This document shows positions 16,005 through 25,092 of a stretch of 60,403 nt of DNA, in pieces. The notes below the pieces were generated by a model. The model was not told the origin of the DNA and did no database searches. It saw only the letters and a program-made list of their open reading frames with translations. Position numbers and translations under genes: made by a program. Within the stretch, counting starts at the first letter, position 1; each line of letters opens with the position of its first letter. The stretch comes from JAQUGA01 sp964521105 (GTDB taxonomy: Bacteria; Bacteroidota; Bacteroidia; Bacteroidales; WCHB1-69), in NCBI GenBank assembly GCA_964521105.1, contig CAZFPO010000007.1, positions 1-60,403 on the forward strand, read 5' to 3'.

Positions 16005-17192
16005 ATGTCAAATCTTCGAAGTCTTTTTTATCAACATTGTGCTCAAACCTCTCCCACTCCGCTTGAACTTGAAATAATAAAAGCCGAAGGGATTTATTTG
16101 ACCGATTCGGCAAATAAAAAATACATGGATTTAATTTCGGGAATTTCGGTAAGTAATGTTGGACATTGTCACCCAAAAGTAGTAGAAGCCATTAAAAGTC
16201 AAGCCGAAAAATACATGCATTTAATGGTTTATGGCGAATACATTTATTCACCACAAGTTAAATTAGCCGAAAAACTCGCAAACATACTTCCCTCGCATTT
16301 AAACACCACTTATTTTGTAAATTCAGGGTCCGAAGCCATTGAAGGAGCTATTAAAGTCGCTCGAAAATACACTGATCGAAGCCAATTATTATCCTGTGTA
16401 AATGCTTATCATGGTAGCACTTTAGGTGCTTTAAGCATTATGGGAAACGAGGAATACAAAAAACATTTCTCTCCACTTATCCCCGATACCAAATTAATTC
16501 GATTTGGCGAAATAGAAGACTTATGTTTAATTTCGAACCAAACTGCTGCCATTGTAATTGAAGCGGTTCAAGCCGAAGCTGGCATAAGGCAAGCAGTTCC
16601 CGAATATTGGCAAAACCTACAGCAAAAATGTAAAGAAACAGGAACGCTAATTATTTGTGATGAAATTCAAACAGGATTTGGACGAACGGGAAAAATGTTT
16701 GGATTTGAATTCGCTGGATTTACTCCCGACATCATTACCATTGCAAAAGGCTTTGGTGGCGGAATGCCAATTGGTGCTTTTATATCTTCGCAAGAAATTA
16801 TGGCTTCCCTATCCACTAATCCAATCTTAGGGCACATAAGTACTTTTGGCGGGAATCCGGTTACTACGGCGGCTGCTTTTGCAACTATTGAAGTGATTGA
16901 AGAAGAAAATTTAATTAATAATCTTTTCGAAAAATCGGAATTATTCAAAAAACATTTAAAAAATGCTCCTAATGTTCGAGATTTTCGACAAGCTGGTTTG
17001 ATGATGGCATTAGAATTCGACTCTTTTGATGTGAATAAAAAAATAATTGACGTTTGCCTAAACAAAGGAATAATTACCGATTGGTTTTTATTTGATTCAA
17101 AAAGTATGAGAATTGCACCACCCCTTACTATCGATGAGGACGAAATTAACAAAGCATGTGAAATAATTTTTGATGTTTTAAAAAATCTTTAA
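16005..17192 (+). CDS. Class III pyridoxal-phosphate aminotransferase (acetylornithine/ornithine aminotransferase-like)
   Basis: Aminotransferase of 395 residues. Visible motifs are NSGSEAIEGAIKVARKYT (phosphate-binding loop), IICDEIQTGFGRTG (the Asp that contacts the pyridine ring), TIAKGFGGGMPIGAF (PLP Lys) and STFGGNPVTTAAA. I placed the start at the ATG 16005 (MSNLRSLFYQ) rather than the in-frame ATG 24 bases earlier, which would overlap the cupin. It resembles acetylornithine/succinylornithine or 4-aminobutyrate aminotransferases, but no arginine-biosynthesis genes are near, so the substrate is open. Confidence 0.87.
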   Translation: MSNLRSLFYQHCAQTSPTPLELEIIKAEGIYLTDSANKKYMDLISGISVSNVGHCHPKVVEAIKSQAEKYMHLMVYGEYIYSPQVKLAEKLANILPSHLNTTYFVNSGSEAIEGAIKVARKYTDRSQLLSCVNAYHGSTLGALSIMGNEEYKKHFSPLIPDTKLIRFGEIEDLCLISNQTAAIVIEAVQAEAGIRQAVPEYWQNLQQKCKETGTLIICDEIQTGFGRTGKMFGFEFAGFTPDIITIAKGFGGGMPIGAFISSQEIMASLSTNPILGHISTFGGNPVTTAAAFATIEVIEEENLINNLFEKSELFKKHLKNAPNVRDFRQAGLMMALEFDSFDVNKKIIDVCLNKGIITDWFLFDSKSMRIAPPLTIDEDEINKACEIIFDVLKNL

Positions 17193-17194
17193 AT

Positions 17195-17749
17195 ATGGAA
17201 GAAAACTATTTTGATAACAACGAACATTTAGCCGATATTGACTTAATCGAATCGAAGCATGTAGTAGAACTGATGAGTGTTTCGTATGAATTTATTGAAT
17301 TTATGGATAAATGCTCCAAGTACGACAAAACAACTATCATGAATTATTTACAGAAATTATTTCCTTTAATATATCTTAAAGGCTCTTTGATTCCCGAGAT
17401 AAAACCTAGTGATGATAGTTTTGACGAACGATTTGTAACCGAAGAAGAATACCAGCACCTTTTTGTTGAATTAAAAAAAATTTTTAGTACACCCTGCGAA
17501 ACCGACCATCATTGCGATTGCATTGACGAATCGGACAAAGTTGCGGAAGATTTGTGCGATATTTATCAAGATTTAAAAGACTTTTCTATTCTGTATTCGA
17601 AGCAATTACTCGCTTCGCAGGAATGTGCTATTCACAATGTACGCGAATGGTTTATTCATCGTTGGGGAATTCATGTAACTCAATTATTGGTACATTTTCA
17701 CAATTGTTTGTATCACTTGCATGATCATAATTACGAGCATAATCACTAG
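17195..17749 (+). CDS. DUF5063-family protein
   Basis: Soluble helical protein of 184 residues that I recognise as DUF5063, common in Bacteroidota: VVELMSVSYEFIEFMDKC, then LPLIYLKGSLIPE-like and a His/Trp-rich C-terminal half (VREWFIHRWGIHVTQLLVHFHNCLYHLHDHNYEHNH in pieces). It ends in a His-rich tail that could bind metal. It starts 2 bases after the aminotransferase stop and is therefore probably translationally coupled. No function is established. Confidence 0.75.
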   Translation: MEENYFDNNEHLADIDLIESKHVVELMSVSYEFIEFMDKCSKYDKTTIMNYLQKLFPLIYLKGSLIPEIKPSDDSFDERFVTEEEYQHLFVELKKIFSTPCETDHHCDCIDESDKVAEDLCDIYQDLKDFSILYSKQLLASQECAIHNVREWFIHRWGIHVTQLLVHFHNCLYHLHDHNYEHNH

Positions 17750-17764
17750 CCAATCGACATTTTA

Positions 17765-19273
17765 ATGAGAAAAATTAAAGAAATAAAATCATTTTTCGAA
17801 AAACCAATACCGTTTGTGGTTTTAAGTTTTTTGATTTTTTTGCCCTTACTTTTTCTTAATATTCGACACGATCACGATTGGGGAGGCGATTTTGCCCATT
17901 ACCTTTCACAAGCCGAAAACATTTTAAACTTTAAAGCTATTGATAATACGGGTTATTTATACAACGAAGATTATTCAATATTAGGTCCTAGGTCATATCC
18001 ACCTTTATTCCCTTTGCTAATTGCACCTATTACATATTTTTTTGGTGATAACACAACACCGTACAACTATCTTCTGTCTTTTTTATTAATTGGACTCGCA
18101 ATTTTAACATCGCTCCTTTTAAAAAAGAAAACTGTTTCATTTGTATCTATTATTTTAAGTGTAGTTATTTTTTACAATCCGTATTTTATTAATTTAAAAT
18201 CGGAAATAATTGCCGATATTCCTTTTGCTCTGATAATTACATGCTTTATTCTTTTAACCTATAATACATCAGATTTTACTATTAAAAAATGGATTTGGGT
18301 TGGTATTTTAGCTGGATTAGCTTCATCTACTAAAAGCTTTGGTTTTATTTTATTTATTGCTCTTTTTTTGTATTCAATACAACAAATAATTTACAATTGG
18401 GTAAAATATAAAAATTACCTAAAAGCAATTAAGCAAGCATATCCTATTTTTCTTTCAATTGGAATAGGTATAATCGTAATTTTTTCACTAAATCTTTTCT
18501 TTTTACAACGAATTCAATCTTCTGCAGGTTATTTAAATTCATTTAACCTTTCAGAAATAACTTACAATAGGATTGGTGATAATATTTACTATTATTCCGA
18601 AATTCTTCGAACTTTTTTTATGGAAATGAAAAGTACCGAATTGTGGTTTGGTGCTATTTTAGGCTCTGCTGTGCTAACTTTTTTCATTACAGGATTAATC
18701 ATTTCATTTAACAACAAACCTAGTATTAAAGAGTGGCTTACTATTGTTTACTTTGGTGTTTTATGTATTTATCCCTATCAAAATTCGGGCTTTCGTTTTT
18801 TAATTCCAATTATCCCTTTAATAACTTATTACGCATTAACCGCTGTAATTAAGCTCAACATAGGTAAAGGAGGTGTTATTCTTGTGATTATCATTGCATT
18901 AGTAATGTTTTTACAATATAAGACACATCTTAAACAAATACAACAAAGTGTTGATATTATTCAAGATGGACCATACGCTCCAAATGTTGTAACTGCATTT
19001 AATAAAGTTAAAGAAATTACAACATCCGAAGATGCTATCGTATTTAATAAACCTAGGGTTCTATACCATTACATACATCGAAAAAGCATGTCGCATAAGC
19101 CAAACAGTTCAATTAACGAAATGGAACAGCAGTTTTCGGTTTATAATCCAAATTATTTTTTAATATATTCAAGCTTACCCGATGCTTCATTAGAAAAATA
19201 TGTGGTCGAAAAAAAGGATCAAATTACGTTAATTTGGCAGGACGATTATTTCAGATTATTCAAAAAAAAATAA
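17765..19273 (+). CDS. Membrane glycosyltransferase, GT39/ArnT-like (GT-C fold)
   Basis: Polytopic inner-membrane protein of 502 residues with about 10-11 hydrophobic segments. The first periplasmic loop contains HDHDWGGDFAHYLSQAENI, the acidic motif typical of polyprenyl-phosphate-dependent GT-C transferases of the PMT/ArnT kind. Further on are SEIIADIPFAL and GLASSTKSFGFILF segments. It likely transfers a sugar from a lipid carrier to a lipid or protein at the periplasmic face. It follows DUF5063 by 15 bases and converges with the histidine kinase, with only 4 bases between stops. Confidence 0.75.
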   Translation: MRKIKEIKSFFEKPIPFVVLSFLIFLPLLFLNIRHDHDWGGDFAHYLSQAENILNFKAIDNTGYLYNEDYSILGPRSYPPLFPLLIAPITYFFGDNTTPYNYLLSFLLIGLAILTSLLLKKKTVSFVSIILSVVIFYNPYFINLKSEIIADIPFALIITCFILLTYNTSDFTIKKWIWVGILAGLASSTKSFGFILFIALFLYSIQQIIYNWVKYKNYLKAIKQAYPIFLSIGIGIIVIFSLNLFFLQRIQSSAGYLNSFNLSEITYNRIGDNIYYYSEILRTFFMEMKSTELWFGAILGSAVLTFFITGLIISFNNKPSIKEWLTIVYFGVLCIYPYQNSGFRFLIPIIPLITYYALTAVIKLNIGKGGVILVIIIALVMFLQYKTHLKQIQQSVDIIQDGPYAPNVVTAFNKVKEITTSEDAIVFNKPRVLYHYIHRKSMSHKPNSSINEMEQQFSVYNPNYFLIYSSLPDASLEKYVVEKKDQITLIWQDDYFRLFKKK

Positions 19274-19277
19274 AATT

Positions 19278-21122
19278 TCATTTTTTTGTAAACGGAAGAG
19301 TAAAGAAAAATTCAGTTTTACTATTTTCAACTGAGTTAACTCCGATTTTTCCACCATGTTTTAGAACAAACTCTTTACATATTAATAAACCTAGACCTGT
19401 ACCTTTTTCGCCCTGTGTACCTTGTTTTGAATAAGTCGAACCTTTAACAAAAAAAGATTTTAGATGCTCTTTTGATATACCTATACCGTAATCGATTACC
19501 GAAAAAACATGAAATACATCTGTTTTTGAATAATTTATTTCAATAACACCTTTATTAAACGAATATTTATAAGCATTTGTAATTAAATTAATTAACACGT
19601 TACGCATCATTTGTTCGTCGCAGGTTACAAATGTTTTAAATGGAATATTATTTTTAACCTTTAGATCCTTTTGATTAAGCATAATTTGCAGTCCAACAAT
19701 TAATTTTTCAACTAATTGATGAAAATCAATTTGTTCGGGAAGAAAATTCAAGCGATTTTGTTCAGACAAGGACCACTGTAGCGTATTTTCTAAGAGATAC
19801 TGAATATTTTTTGTACTTAGCAATATTTTTTCGATATACTCCTTTTTTTTATCTTCTGTAAAGGTATCGTAAAACTTATTCAACATTTCGGCCATTCCAA
19901 GCATAGCACTAAACGGATTTTTTAAATCGTGAGCCATTATAGAAATTAGCTTATTCTTTTCATCATTTAGTTTCTCGAGTGCTTTCGCATTTTTTTTGGT
20001 TTTTTCTTCATTTTTTTTTCTTTCGGTAATATCGCGAACTACACCAATGTATAAATCTTTATAAAAAATATTACCTTTAATTTTTGAAACTTGTGCCGAA
20101 TACCAAAAACTCACATTATTCATTACAATTGGATAGTCGTATGACTGTGATTTGCCAGTTTGGTTTATTTTTTTAACTGCTTTTAGCTGCAATTTAGCCA
20201 CTTGGGGAGGTAATACATCTATCAGATTTTTACCTATAAAGAATTCTGGAGGAGTTAATAACCTTGAATTGTCCGATTGCAAATAATCGACAAAATATCC
20301 TTCCGAATCAAAAATAAATATCATGTCCTGAAGTGAGTTTAAAACACTTTTTATTTTATTTTGCTCAATTATTAGCTCCTCTTGTGCTTTTTTCTTGTCA
20401 GTAATGTCTCTAAAAATGCCAATTGTTTCTACGAATTTCCCACTTTCATCAAATTTAGGAGTTGCCGTTACAACAATAAAACAAGGCTTTTCATCTACTC
20501 TTCTAATTTGCAATTCATACAAACTACTTTCGCCATGCTTTCGCTTTGAAGTTTCTGTTTTTATGAATTCAATATTTTCAAATGTTAAAAACTCTTTCAA
20601 ATTGCGACCAATTAAACTATCAGGATAACATCCAAAAATTTTACTAGCAACTGTATTTGCATATCTAAAATTCTCATTTTCGTCTAAAATTCCAATTCCG
20701 TCGGTTTGTAGTGAAATAATACTCTTTAAATCGTCTTCAACTAAATAATCTTTTGAAATTGAACTATTTAAAGTATATGATTTAATTAATTCTACCACCT
20801 TAAAATCGGGTAAACTGTTTAATATATAGACCGATAATTGATACAAAACTGGTTTTCCAATGCTACTAACTAAAGTAATATGTTTTTGGATTGCTTTTTT
20901 TTGATTTGAGTTAATTGATTCTACTACTTCAATTTGATTATTTTTGCTTACTATGTTAATAAAATCTTCAAAAGTACATGGACAAGATATCGATTTTTCA
21001 TACCCTAAACTCTTTAAAATACAATCATTGTGATAAACAATCCTTTTTTCGGAAAGACTCCAAACCATAACATTGTTAGGATTATTTTTAAATATCGAAT
21101 CAACTACGTCAAAAAGTTTCAT
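19278..21122 (-). CDS. PAS-domain sensor histidine kinase
   Basis: Histidine kinase of 614 residues without membrane helices, so a cytoplasmic sensor. There are three PAS regions: a divergent one at ~1-120, a second at ~125-250 ending in GIFRDITDKKKAQEEL, and a third at ~255-385 ending in GVVRDITERKKNEEK. A HisKA dimerisation domain follows with phospho-accepting His in IMAHDLKNPFSAMLG (~ residue 400), then an ATPase domain with N box MRNVLINLITNAYKYS, G1 VIDYGIGIS and G2 GEKGTGLGLLICKEF. No response regulator is adjacent, so it is an orphan. The signal is unknown. Confidence 0.9.
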   Translation of the reverse strand: MKLFDVVDSIFKNNPNNVMVWSLSEKRIVYHNDCILKSLGYEKSISCPCTFEDFINIVSKNNQIEVVESINSNQKKAIQKHITLVSSIGKPVLYQLSVYILNSLPDFKVVELIKSYTLNSSISKDYLVEDDLKSIISLQTDGIGILDENENFRYANTVASKIFGCYPDSLIGRNLKEFLTFENIEFIKTETSKRKHGESSLYELQIRRVDEKPCFIVVTATPKFDESGKFVETIGIFRDITDKKKAQEELIIEQNKIKSVLNSLQDMIFIFDSEGYFVDYLQSDNSRLLTPPEFFIGKNLIDVLPPQVAKLQLKAVKKINQTGKSQSYDYPIVMNNVSFWYSAQVSKIKGNIFYKDLYIGVVRDITERKKNEEKTKKNAKALEKLNDEKNKLISIMAHDLKNPFSAMLGMAEMLNKFYDTFTEDKKKEYIEKILLSTKNIQYLLENTLQWSLSEQNRLNFLPEQIDFHQLVEKLIVGLQIMLNQKDLKVKNNIPFKTFVTCDEQMMRNVLINLITNAYKYSFNKGVIEINYSKTDVFHVFSVIDYGIGISKEHLKSFFVKGSTYSKQGTQGEKGTGLGLLICKEFVLKHGGKIGVNSVENSKTEFFFTLPFTKK

Positions 21123-21439
21123 TATGAGAATTTATTAACAATATTTTTTCAAACAATTCCTACAAATAAACGATTTTTTTTTAAACAAGTTCCAATTTTA
21201 ACAATTTTTTTTTGAAAAAAAATACAAATTGAATATTTCAAATTGCAAAACGAATATAAATTATAAAATATATCTGCTAATTGCTTTCAAATTATAGCTT
21301 AAAAACACTTACTTATGTCAAAGCAAAATACAATTTATCAAGAATTTGTTTGAAATTACAAAAAATTTTATAAAAAATCAAAATAATGTTTTATATTTGC
21401 ATCGTAATTAAATTATTTTACTACCTAATTATTATTATT
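21123..21439. other. AT-rich divergent intergenic region
   Basis: A 317-base region between the histidine kinase and the cold-shock gene. It holds the cold-shock -7 element (21392-21399) and AT-rich sequence with T- and A-runs. I see no gene or RNA in it. A small ORF running 5' of the cold-shock ATG from 21386 overlaps the promoter and is unlikely to be translated. Confidence 0.6.
21392..21399 (+). promoter_or_regulatory. -7 element (TATATTTG) of the cold-shock gene
   Basis: TATATTTG is a perfect TAnnTTTG match, 40 bases before the ATG at 21440, giving a leader of about 33 bases. No -33 TTG is found at 19-22 bases spacing. Confidence 0.55.
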
Positions 21440-21631
21440 ATGCCTATCGGAGTTATTAAATTCTTCAATGAAAGTAAAGGTTATGGTTTTGTATGTGAAG
21501 ACGAAACCAAAAATGAAATTTTCGTACACGTAACAGGTTTAAACGAAAAAGTATCTAATGACGATCGCGTTGAATTCGACATAGTTGAAGACAAACGTGG
21601 TAAAAAAGCAATTAACGTGAAAAAAATATAA
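21440..21631 (+). CDS. Cold-shock domain protein (CspA family)
   Basis: Protein of 63 residues. RNP1-like KGYGFVCED and RNP2-like IFVHVTGL are present within MPIGVIKFFNESKGYGF..., the five-stranded OB fold that binds single-stranded RNA and DNA. The ATG at 21440 begins the conserved domain; an in-frame ATG 54 bases upstream would put the promoter inside the gene and add a hydrophobic stretch not found in the family, so I rejected it. RNP1 has C-E-D in place of the usual I-x-x. A strong terminator follows at 21651. Confidence 0.9.
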   Translation: MPIGVIKFFNESKGYGFVCEDETKNEIFVHVTGLNEKVSNDDRVEFDIVEDKRGKKAINVKKI

Positions 21632-21650
21632 TTTTTTTCCTTATTACTTT

Positions 21651-21685
21651 AAAAGAGTTCTATGAAAATAGAACTCTTTTTGTTT
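21651..21685 (+). terminator. Intrinsic terminator of the cold-shock gene
   Basis: Perfect 13-base stem AAAAGAGTTCTAT (21651-21663) / ATAGAACTCTTTT (21668-21680) closed by a GAAA tetraloop, followed by TGTTT. It lies 20 bases after the stop codon. Confidence 0.88.
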
Positions 21686-21744
21686 AACTGTCTTTTGTCT
21701 TTAAATCAAAAAAATGAACTAATTTTAACATTCAATTTTTTAAA

Positions 21745-23634
21745 ATGAATATACTTTTAGCTGAAAAAATCAGTAAAACATTTGGAGAAAAAAAACTATT
21801 CAATGATATAACATTTGGTATTGAAAAAGGTCAAAAGATTGCTTTAATTGCTCGTAATGGAACAGGAAAAAGCACTATTTTAAATATTATTGGTGGAAAA
21901 GAAATTCCCGACTCAGGACAAATTGTTCTTCGAAACGATATACGCGTCTCGTATCTTCAGCAAGACCCCGAGTTTGATCCCGAATCGTCGGTGTTAGACT
22001 TAATTTTTAGTAGTACTAACGAAACCATTAATGTTATTAAGCAATACGAAACATGCCTAATAAACATTGAAAAATCGATAAATAATGAGGTTCCGGAAAT
22101 ATTTGAAGAAATAGTTCGTAAAATGGATCATTTGGATGCATGGAATTATGAAAATTCAATTAAACAAATTTTGGGAAAATTTAAAATCACTGATTTAAGT
22201 CAAAAAGCTAAAGAGCTTTCAGGTGGTCAAAAGAAAAAAATCTCCCTTGCATCGGCATTAATAAACGAAGCGGATATTTTAATTTTAGACGAACCTACCA
22301 ATCATTTAGATATTGATATGATTGAATGGTTGGAAGAGTTTTTAAAGAGACCCAATTTATCGCTACTAATGGTTACGCACGATCGCTATTTTTTAAACAA
22401 AGTTTGTAACGAAATAATTGAACTTGAAAATGGTCAATTATACAGATATAAAGGGAACTACGAATATTATTTAGAAAAAAAAGATGAGCGAATAGAAAAC
22501 GAAAAAACCGAAACCGAAAAAGCTCGTTCGCTATATAAGCGTGAATTGGATTGGATGCGTAAAACACCTCAAGCCAGAACTACAAAGTCAAAATCACGCA
22601 TCGATTCGTTTTACGAACTTGAAGAAAAAGCATTTAAAACACAATCCCAAGAAATGAAATCGTTTGGCGTAACCAGCGAGCGTATTGGAAACAAAATATT
22701 GGAAATAAACAATTTGCATTTTTCTTACGAAAATAAGAAAATTATAAACGATTTTACATACACTTTAAAAAAAGGAGAACGAATTGGCATAGTTGGTTCA
22801 AATGGTTGTGGAAAATCAACCCTATTAAAACTTGTGAGCGGTTTATTAAAACCAAATGCTGGAAAAATATCAAAAGGTTCAACCGTAAAGTTTGGATATT
22901 ATTCGCAAGATGGGCTTCAGGTTGACGAATCGAAGCGTTTAATTGATATTTTAAAGGAACATGCTGAATTTATTCGGCTTAAAAATGGAAAAGAAATTTC
23001 AGCTTCGGTATTTTTAACCTACTTTGGATTTTCTCATACAACTCAATGGAACTATTATGACAATTTAAGTGGTGGCGAAAAACGAAGATTTCATTTACTA
23101 TTAACATTATCTAAAAATCCAAATTTCCTGTTACTCGACGAACCTACCAACGATTTTGACATCGAAACAATGAATACACTTGAAGAATTTCTATTAGAAT
23201 TTTATGGCTGTGTTTTAATTGTTTCGCACGATAGATTTTTGTTGGATAAAGTGGCTGATCATTTATTTGTTTTTGAAGATAACGGAATTATAAAAGATTA
23301 TTATGCTTCGTATTCACAATATCGTACAGAAAAAAAACGAGAATTAAATAAACAAAAAAAGGCATCTATTCCTATAAATGAAAATGTTGAAAAAACTCCA
23401 AATCGTCAACCATTAATTAAAAAGCGAAGCTACAAAGAAGAACAAGAATATCATAAATTGGAACAAGAAATTGCTTCGTTAGAAATAAATATTCAAAAGC
23501 TAATAGAATTACTAAATTCTGGCGAAACAATTAGTGAACTACTTGTAAAGTGGTCGAAAGAGTACGAAGAATCGCAAGAATTAATTGATATCAAAACTAA
23601 TCGCTGGATTGAATTGGATGAAATTGGAGGTTGA
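21745..23634 (+). CDS. ABC-F family ATP-binding protein (Uup-like)
   Basis: Two ABC ATPase domains in one chain of 629 residues with no membrane segment. Domain 1 has Walker A ARNGTGKST (~36), signature LSGGQKKKIS and Walker B with DEPTNHLDIDM. Domain 2 has GSNGCGKST (~350), LSGGEKRRFH and DEPTNDFDIET. The linker and a charged C-terminal coiled coil (~540-625, beginning after KRSYKEEQEYHKLEQEI) are as in Uup/YdiF-type proteins. ABC-F proteins act on ribosomes, where they rescue stalled translation or bind DNA junctions in the case of Uup; some confer antibiotic resistance, but nothing here indicates that. Confidence 0.9.
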   Translation: MNILLAEKISKTFGEKKLFNDITFGIEKGQKIALIARNGTGKSTILNIIGGKEIPDSGQIVLRNDIRVSYLQQDPEFDPESSVLDLIFSSTNETINVIKQYETCLINIEKSINNEVPEIFEEIVRKMDHLDAWNYENSIKQILGKFKITDLSQKAKELSGGQKKKISLASALINEADILILDEPTNHLDIDMIEWLEEFLKRPNLSLLMVTHDRYFLNKVCNEIIELENGQLYRYKGNYEYYLEKKDERIENEKTETEKARSLYKRELDWMRKTPQARTTKSKSRIDSFYELEEKAFKTQSQEMKSFGVTSERIGNKILEINNLHFSYENKKIINDFTYTLKKGERIGIVGSNGCGKSTLLKLVSGLLKPNAGKISKGSTVKFGYYSQDGLQVDESKRLIDILKEHAEFIRLKNGKEISASVFLTYFGFSHTTQWNYYDNLSGGEKRRFHLLLTLSKNPNFLLLDEPTNDFDIETMNTLEEFLLEFYGCVLIVSHDRFLLDKVADHLFVFEDNGIIKDYYASYSQYRTEKKRELNKQKKASIPINENVEKTPNRQPLIKKRSYKEEQEYHKLEQEIASLEINIQKLIELLNSGETISELLVKWSKEYEESQELIDIKTNRWIELDEIGG

Positions 23635-23994
23635 AAAAAGGCTTATTTTTTTGAAGATAAGCATTTTTTCATTTGTTACTATTTTAAACCTAACTATTGA
23701 GGCTAAAAACTGGCGGGTATTTCGGGGTGCTGCTGAAAAAGTGTAATTAGCTAATTTATAATCAACCTCCATGGAATTTTGTAATATTATACTATATTGA
23801 ATTATTAGATAGTCTAATAATTTGCATTATGATGAGACCACCACTGCTGTTAAAAAATTCCTCTCCGTCAGCCGACGGATCGGAATGAGGAATTTAAACC
23901 GCCTTTGGAGGTTTTAGCCGCCGAAGGATGTCTCAACCTCATGAATTTATAAAGAGAATCTTTGGACTAATCTATAAATAAATATGGTATTAAA
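23635..23994. other. Intergenic region holding a structured GC-rich element
   Basis: A 360-base gene-free stretch between the convergent ABC-F and transglycosylase-like genes. Its first half is AT-rich with nothing recognisable. Its second half carries the imperfectly palindromic element described at 23828-23944. No tRNA or known RNA is seen. Confidence 0.7.
23828..23944. repeat. Palindromic intergenic element (candidate dispersed repeat/MITE-like)
   Basis: A GC-rich block of ~117 bases in an AT-rich background. Its ends are imperfect inverted repeats: ATGATGAGAC near 23829 against GTCTCAACCTCAT near 23930-23942. Nested inside are AAATTCCTC (23855-23863) with GAGGAATTT (23887-23895), and the hairpin TCCGTC (23864-23869) with GACGGA (23874-23879). 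A further CCGCCTTTGG...GCCGCCGAAGG pair lies to the right. The CCGTCAGCCGACGG core is of a kind seen in dispersed Bacteroidota intergenic repeats. No ORF is inside. Confidence 0.6.
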
Positions 23995-25092
23995 TTACCA
24001 GTAATTTAATTTATAAGGGAAAATATTTATCATCTCGCCCGAATAATAAAACTCATAAGCAAGGGAGCCAAAAGTATAGTGTTTGCCATTTATAACAATT
24101 CTAGACCCTCCTACCGAAGGATTAGCTTTAGGTTTAGATACAATATAACCTAAATTATAGAGAGTGGCTAATATTTCGGGACGATATGAAATATCAAAAC
24201 CTGCTTTTTTCCATTGTTCACGTATTTGCTTAACAATTAATGCAGCATATAAATACGAATAATAGTGATTTCGAGGATTTATAAGTCGATTATATCTTTC
24301 ACTTGCAGTGTCGGCAGTATTGAAGTCGAGCAAATGTTCATAGCTTTTTCCTAAATAAAATTCAGAACTTGAATCTTTTAAAAATCGTTCAGTTTTTTTT
24401 GCAGTTTCTTCTTTAATTCCAGTAACTCCTAAGGAAAATTTAGTTTCAACAGATAAAATTTTTAAAGGATTAATTACCGTTTTAACCGTTTCGCGATTTG
24501 AGTTAAATAACCTCATTTGCTCACCAAGTAGCATGGCAACAATTAAACGAGGTTCAATTTTAACAACCCTAGCAACACTATCAATCGTTGCGGAATCTTT
24601 TTTAACCGCAATTTTAAATTCTTCCCACTCGATAATATTCATCCACTCGAATACATTTTTATCACTTTTTATTCGGTTTGGGTTTGCAACCGTACCCGTT
24701 TTTAAATCGTTATTAAATTCGGTACTATCAATTAATTCTAAACGAACTGCGGAGAACATTTTTTCGGCTATCCAAATGTTTTCGTGCATTAAATAAGCTC
24801 GGTTCAACTGCATCGCATTGTATGGATAATAATAATTTAAAATGTTCAAATTTTGATAAAATTTCGAAATTCTTGAAATATTATTGTTGGTTGTGTCATT
24901 TTTTGATAATTCATCGGCTTTAGCTATATCCTGAAAATAACGGTCGTTAAAATCAACTGCACCTGGGTCGTTAAAAATGTGCATTTTAATTGCAAAGTAC
25001 GAAGCAGTTAAAATAAATCCCTCGGTAGCAAATAATAAAACTAATCCAACTATAGAATATCTAATATATTTATTTTTAAGAAGCTGTTTCAT
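23995..25092 (-). CDS. Membrane-anchored lytic-transglycosylase/lysozyme-like protein (predicted)
   Basis: Protein of 365 residues with one N-terminal membrane anchor (IVGLVLLFATEGFILTASYF). The C-terminal half has the order of a lysozyme-like fold. LIVAMLLGEQMRLF offers the Glu of the catalytic helix, FSLGVTGIKEETAKKTERFL corresponds to the SxAG..GLMQ..PxTA segment, and YLYAALIVKQI...ILATLYNLGY corresponds to the AAxYL...LAAYNAG segment. This similarity is seen by pattern only, so peptidoglycan cleavage is a prediction. It overlaps the upstream phosphodiester-glycosidase gene by 4 bases, which indicates coupling. Confidence 0.55.
   Translation of the reverse strand: MKQLLKNKYIRYSIVGLVLLFATEGFILTASYFAIKMHIFNDPGAVDFNDRYFQDIAKADELSKNDTTNNNISRISKFYQNLNILNYYYPYNAMQLNRAYLMHENIWIAEKMFSAVRLELIDSTEFNNDLKTGTVANPNRIKSDKNVFEWMNIIEWEEFKIAVKKDSATIDSVARVVKIEPRLIVAMLLGEQMRLFNSNRETVKTVINPLKILSVETKFSLGVTGIKEETAKKTERFLKDSSSEFYLGKSYEHLLDFNTADTASERYNRLINPRNHYYSYLYAALIVKQIREQWKKAGFDISYRPEILATLYNLGYIVSKPKANPSVGGSRIVINGKHYTFGSLAYEFYYSGEMINIFPYKLNYW

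Noticed and set aside
21386..21439. N-terminal extension of the cold-shock protein
   Set aside because: It contains the -7 promoter element and a hydrophobic stretch absent from the family.
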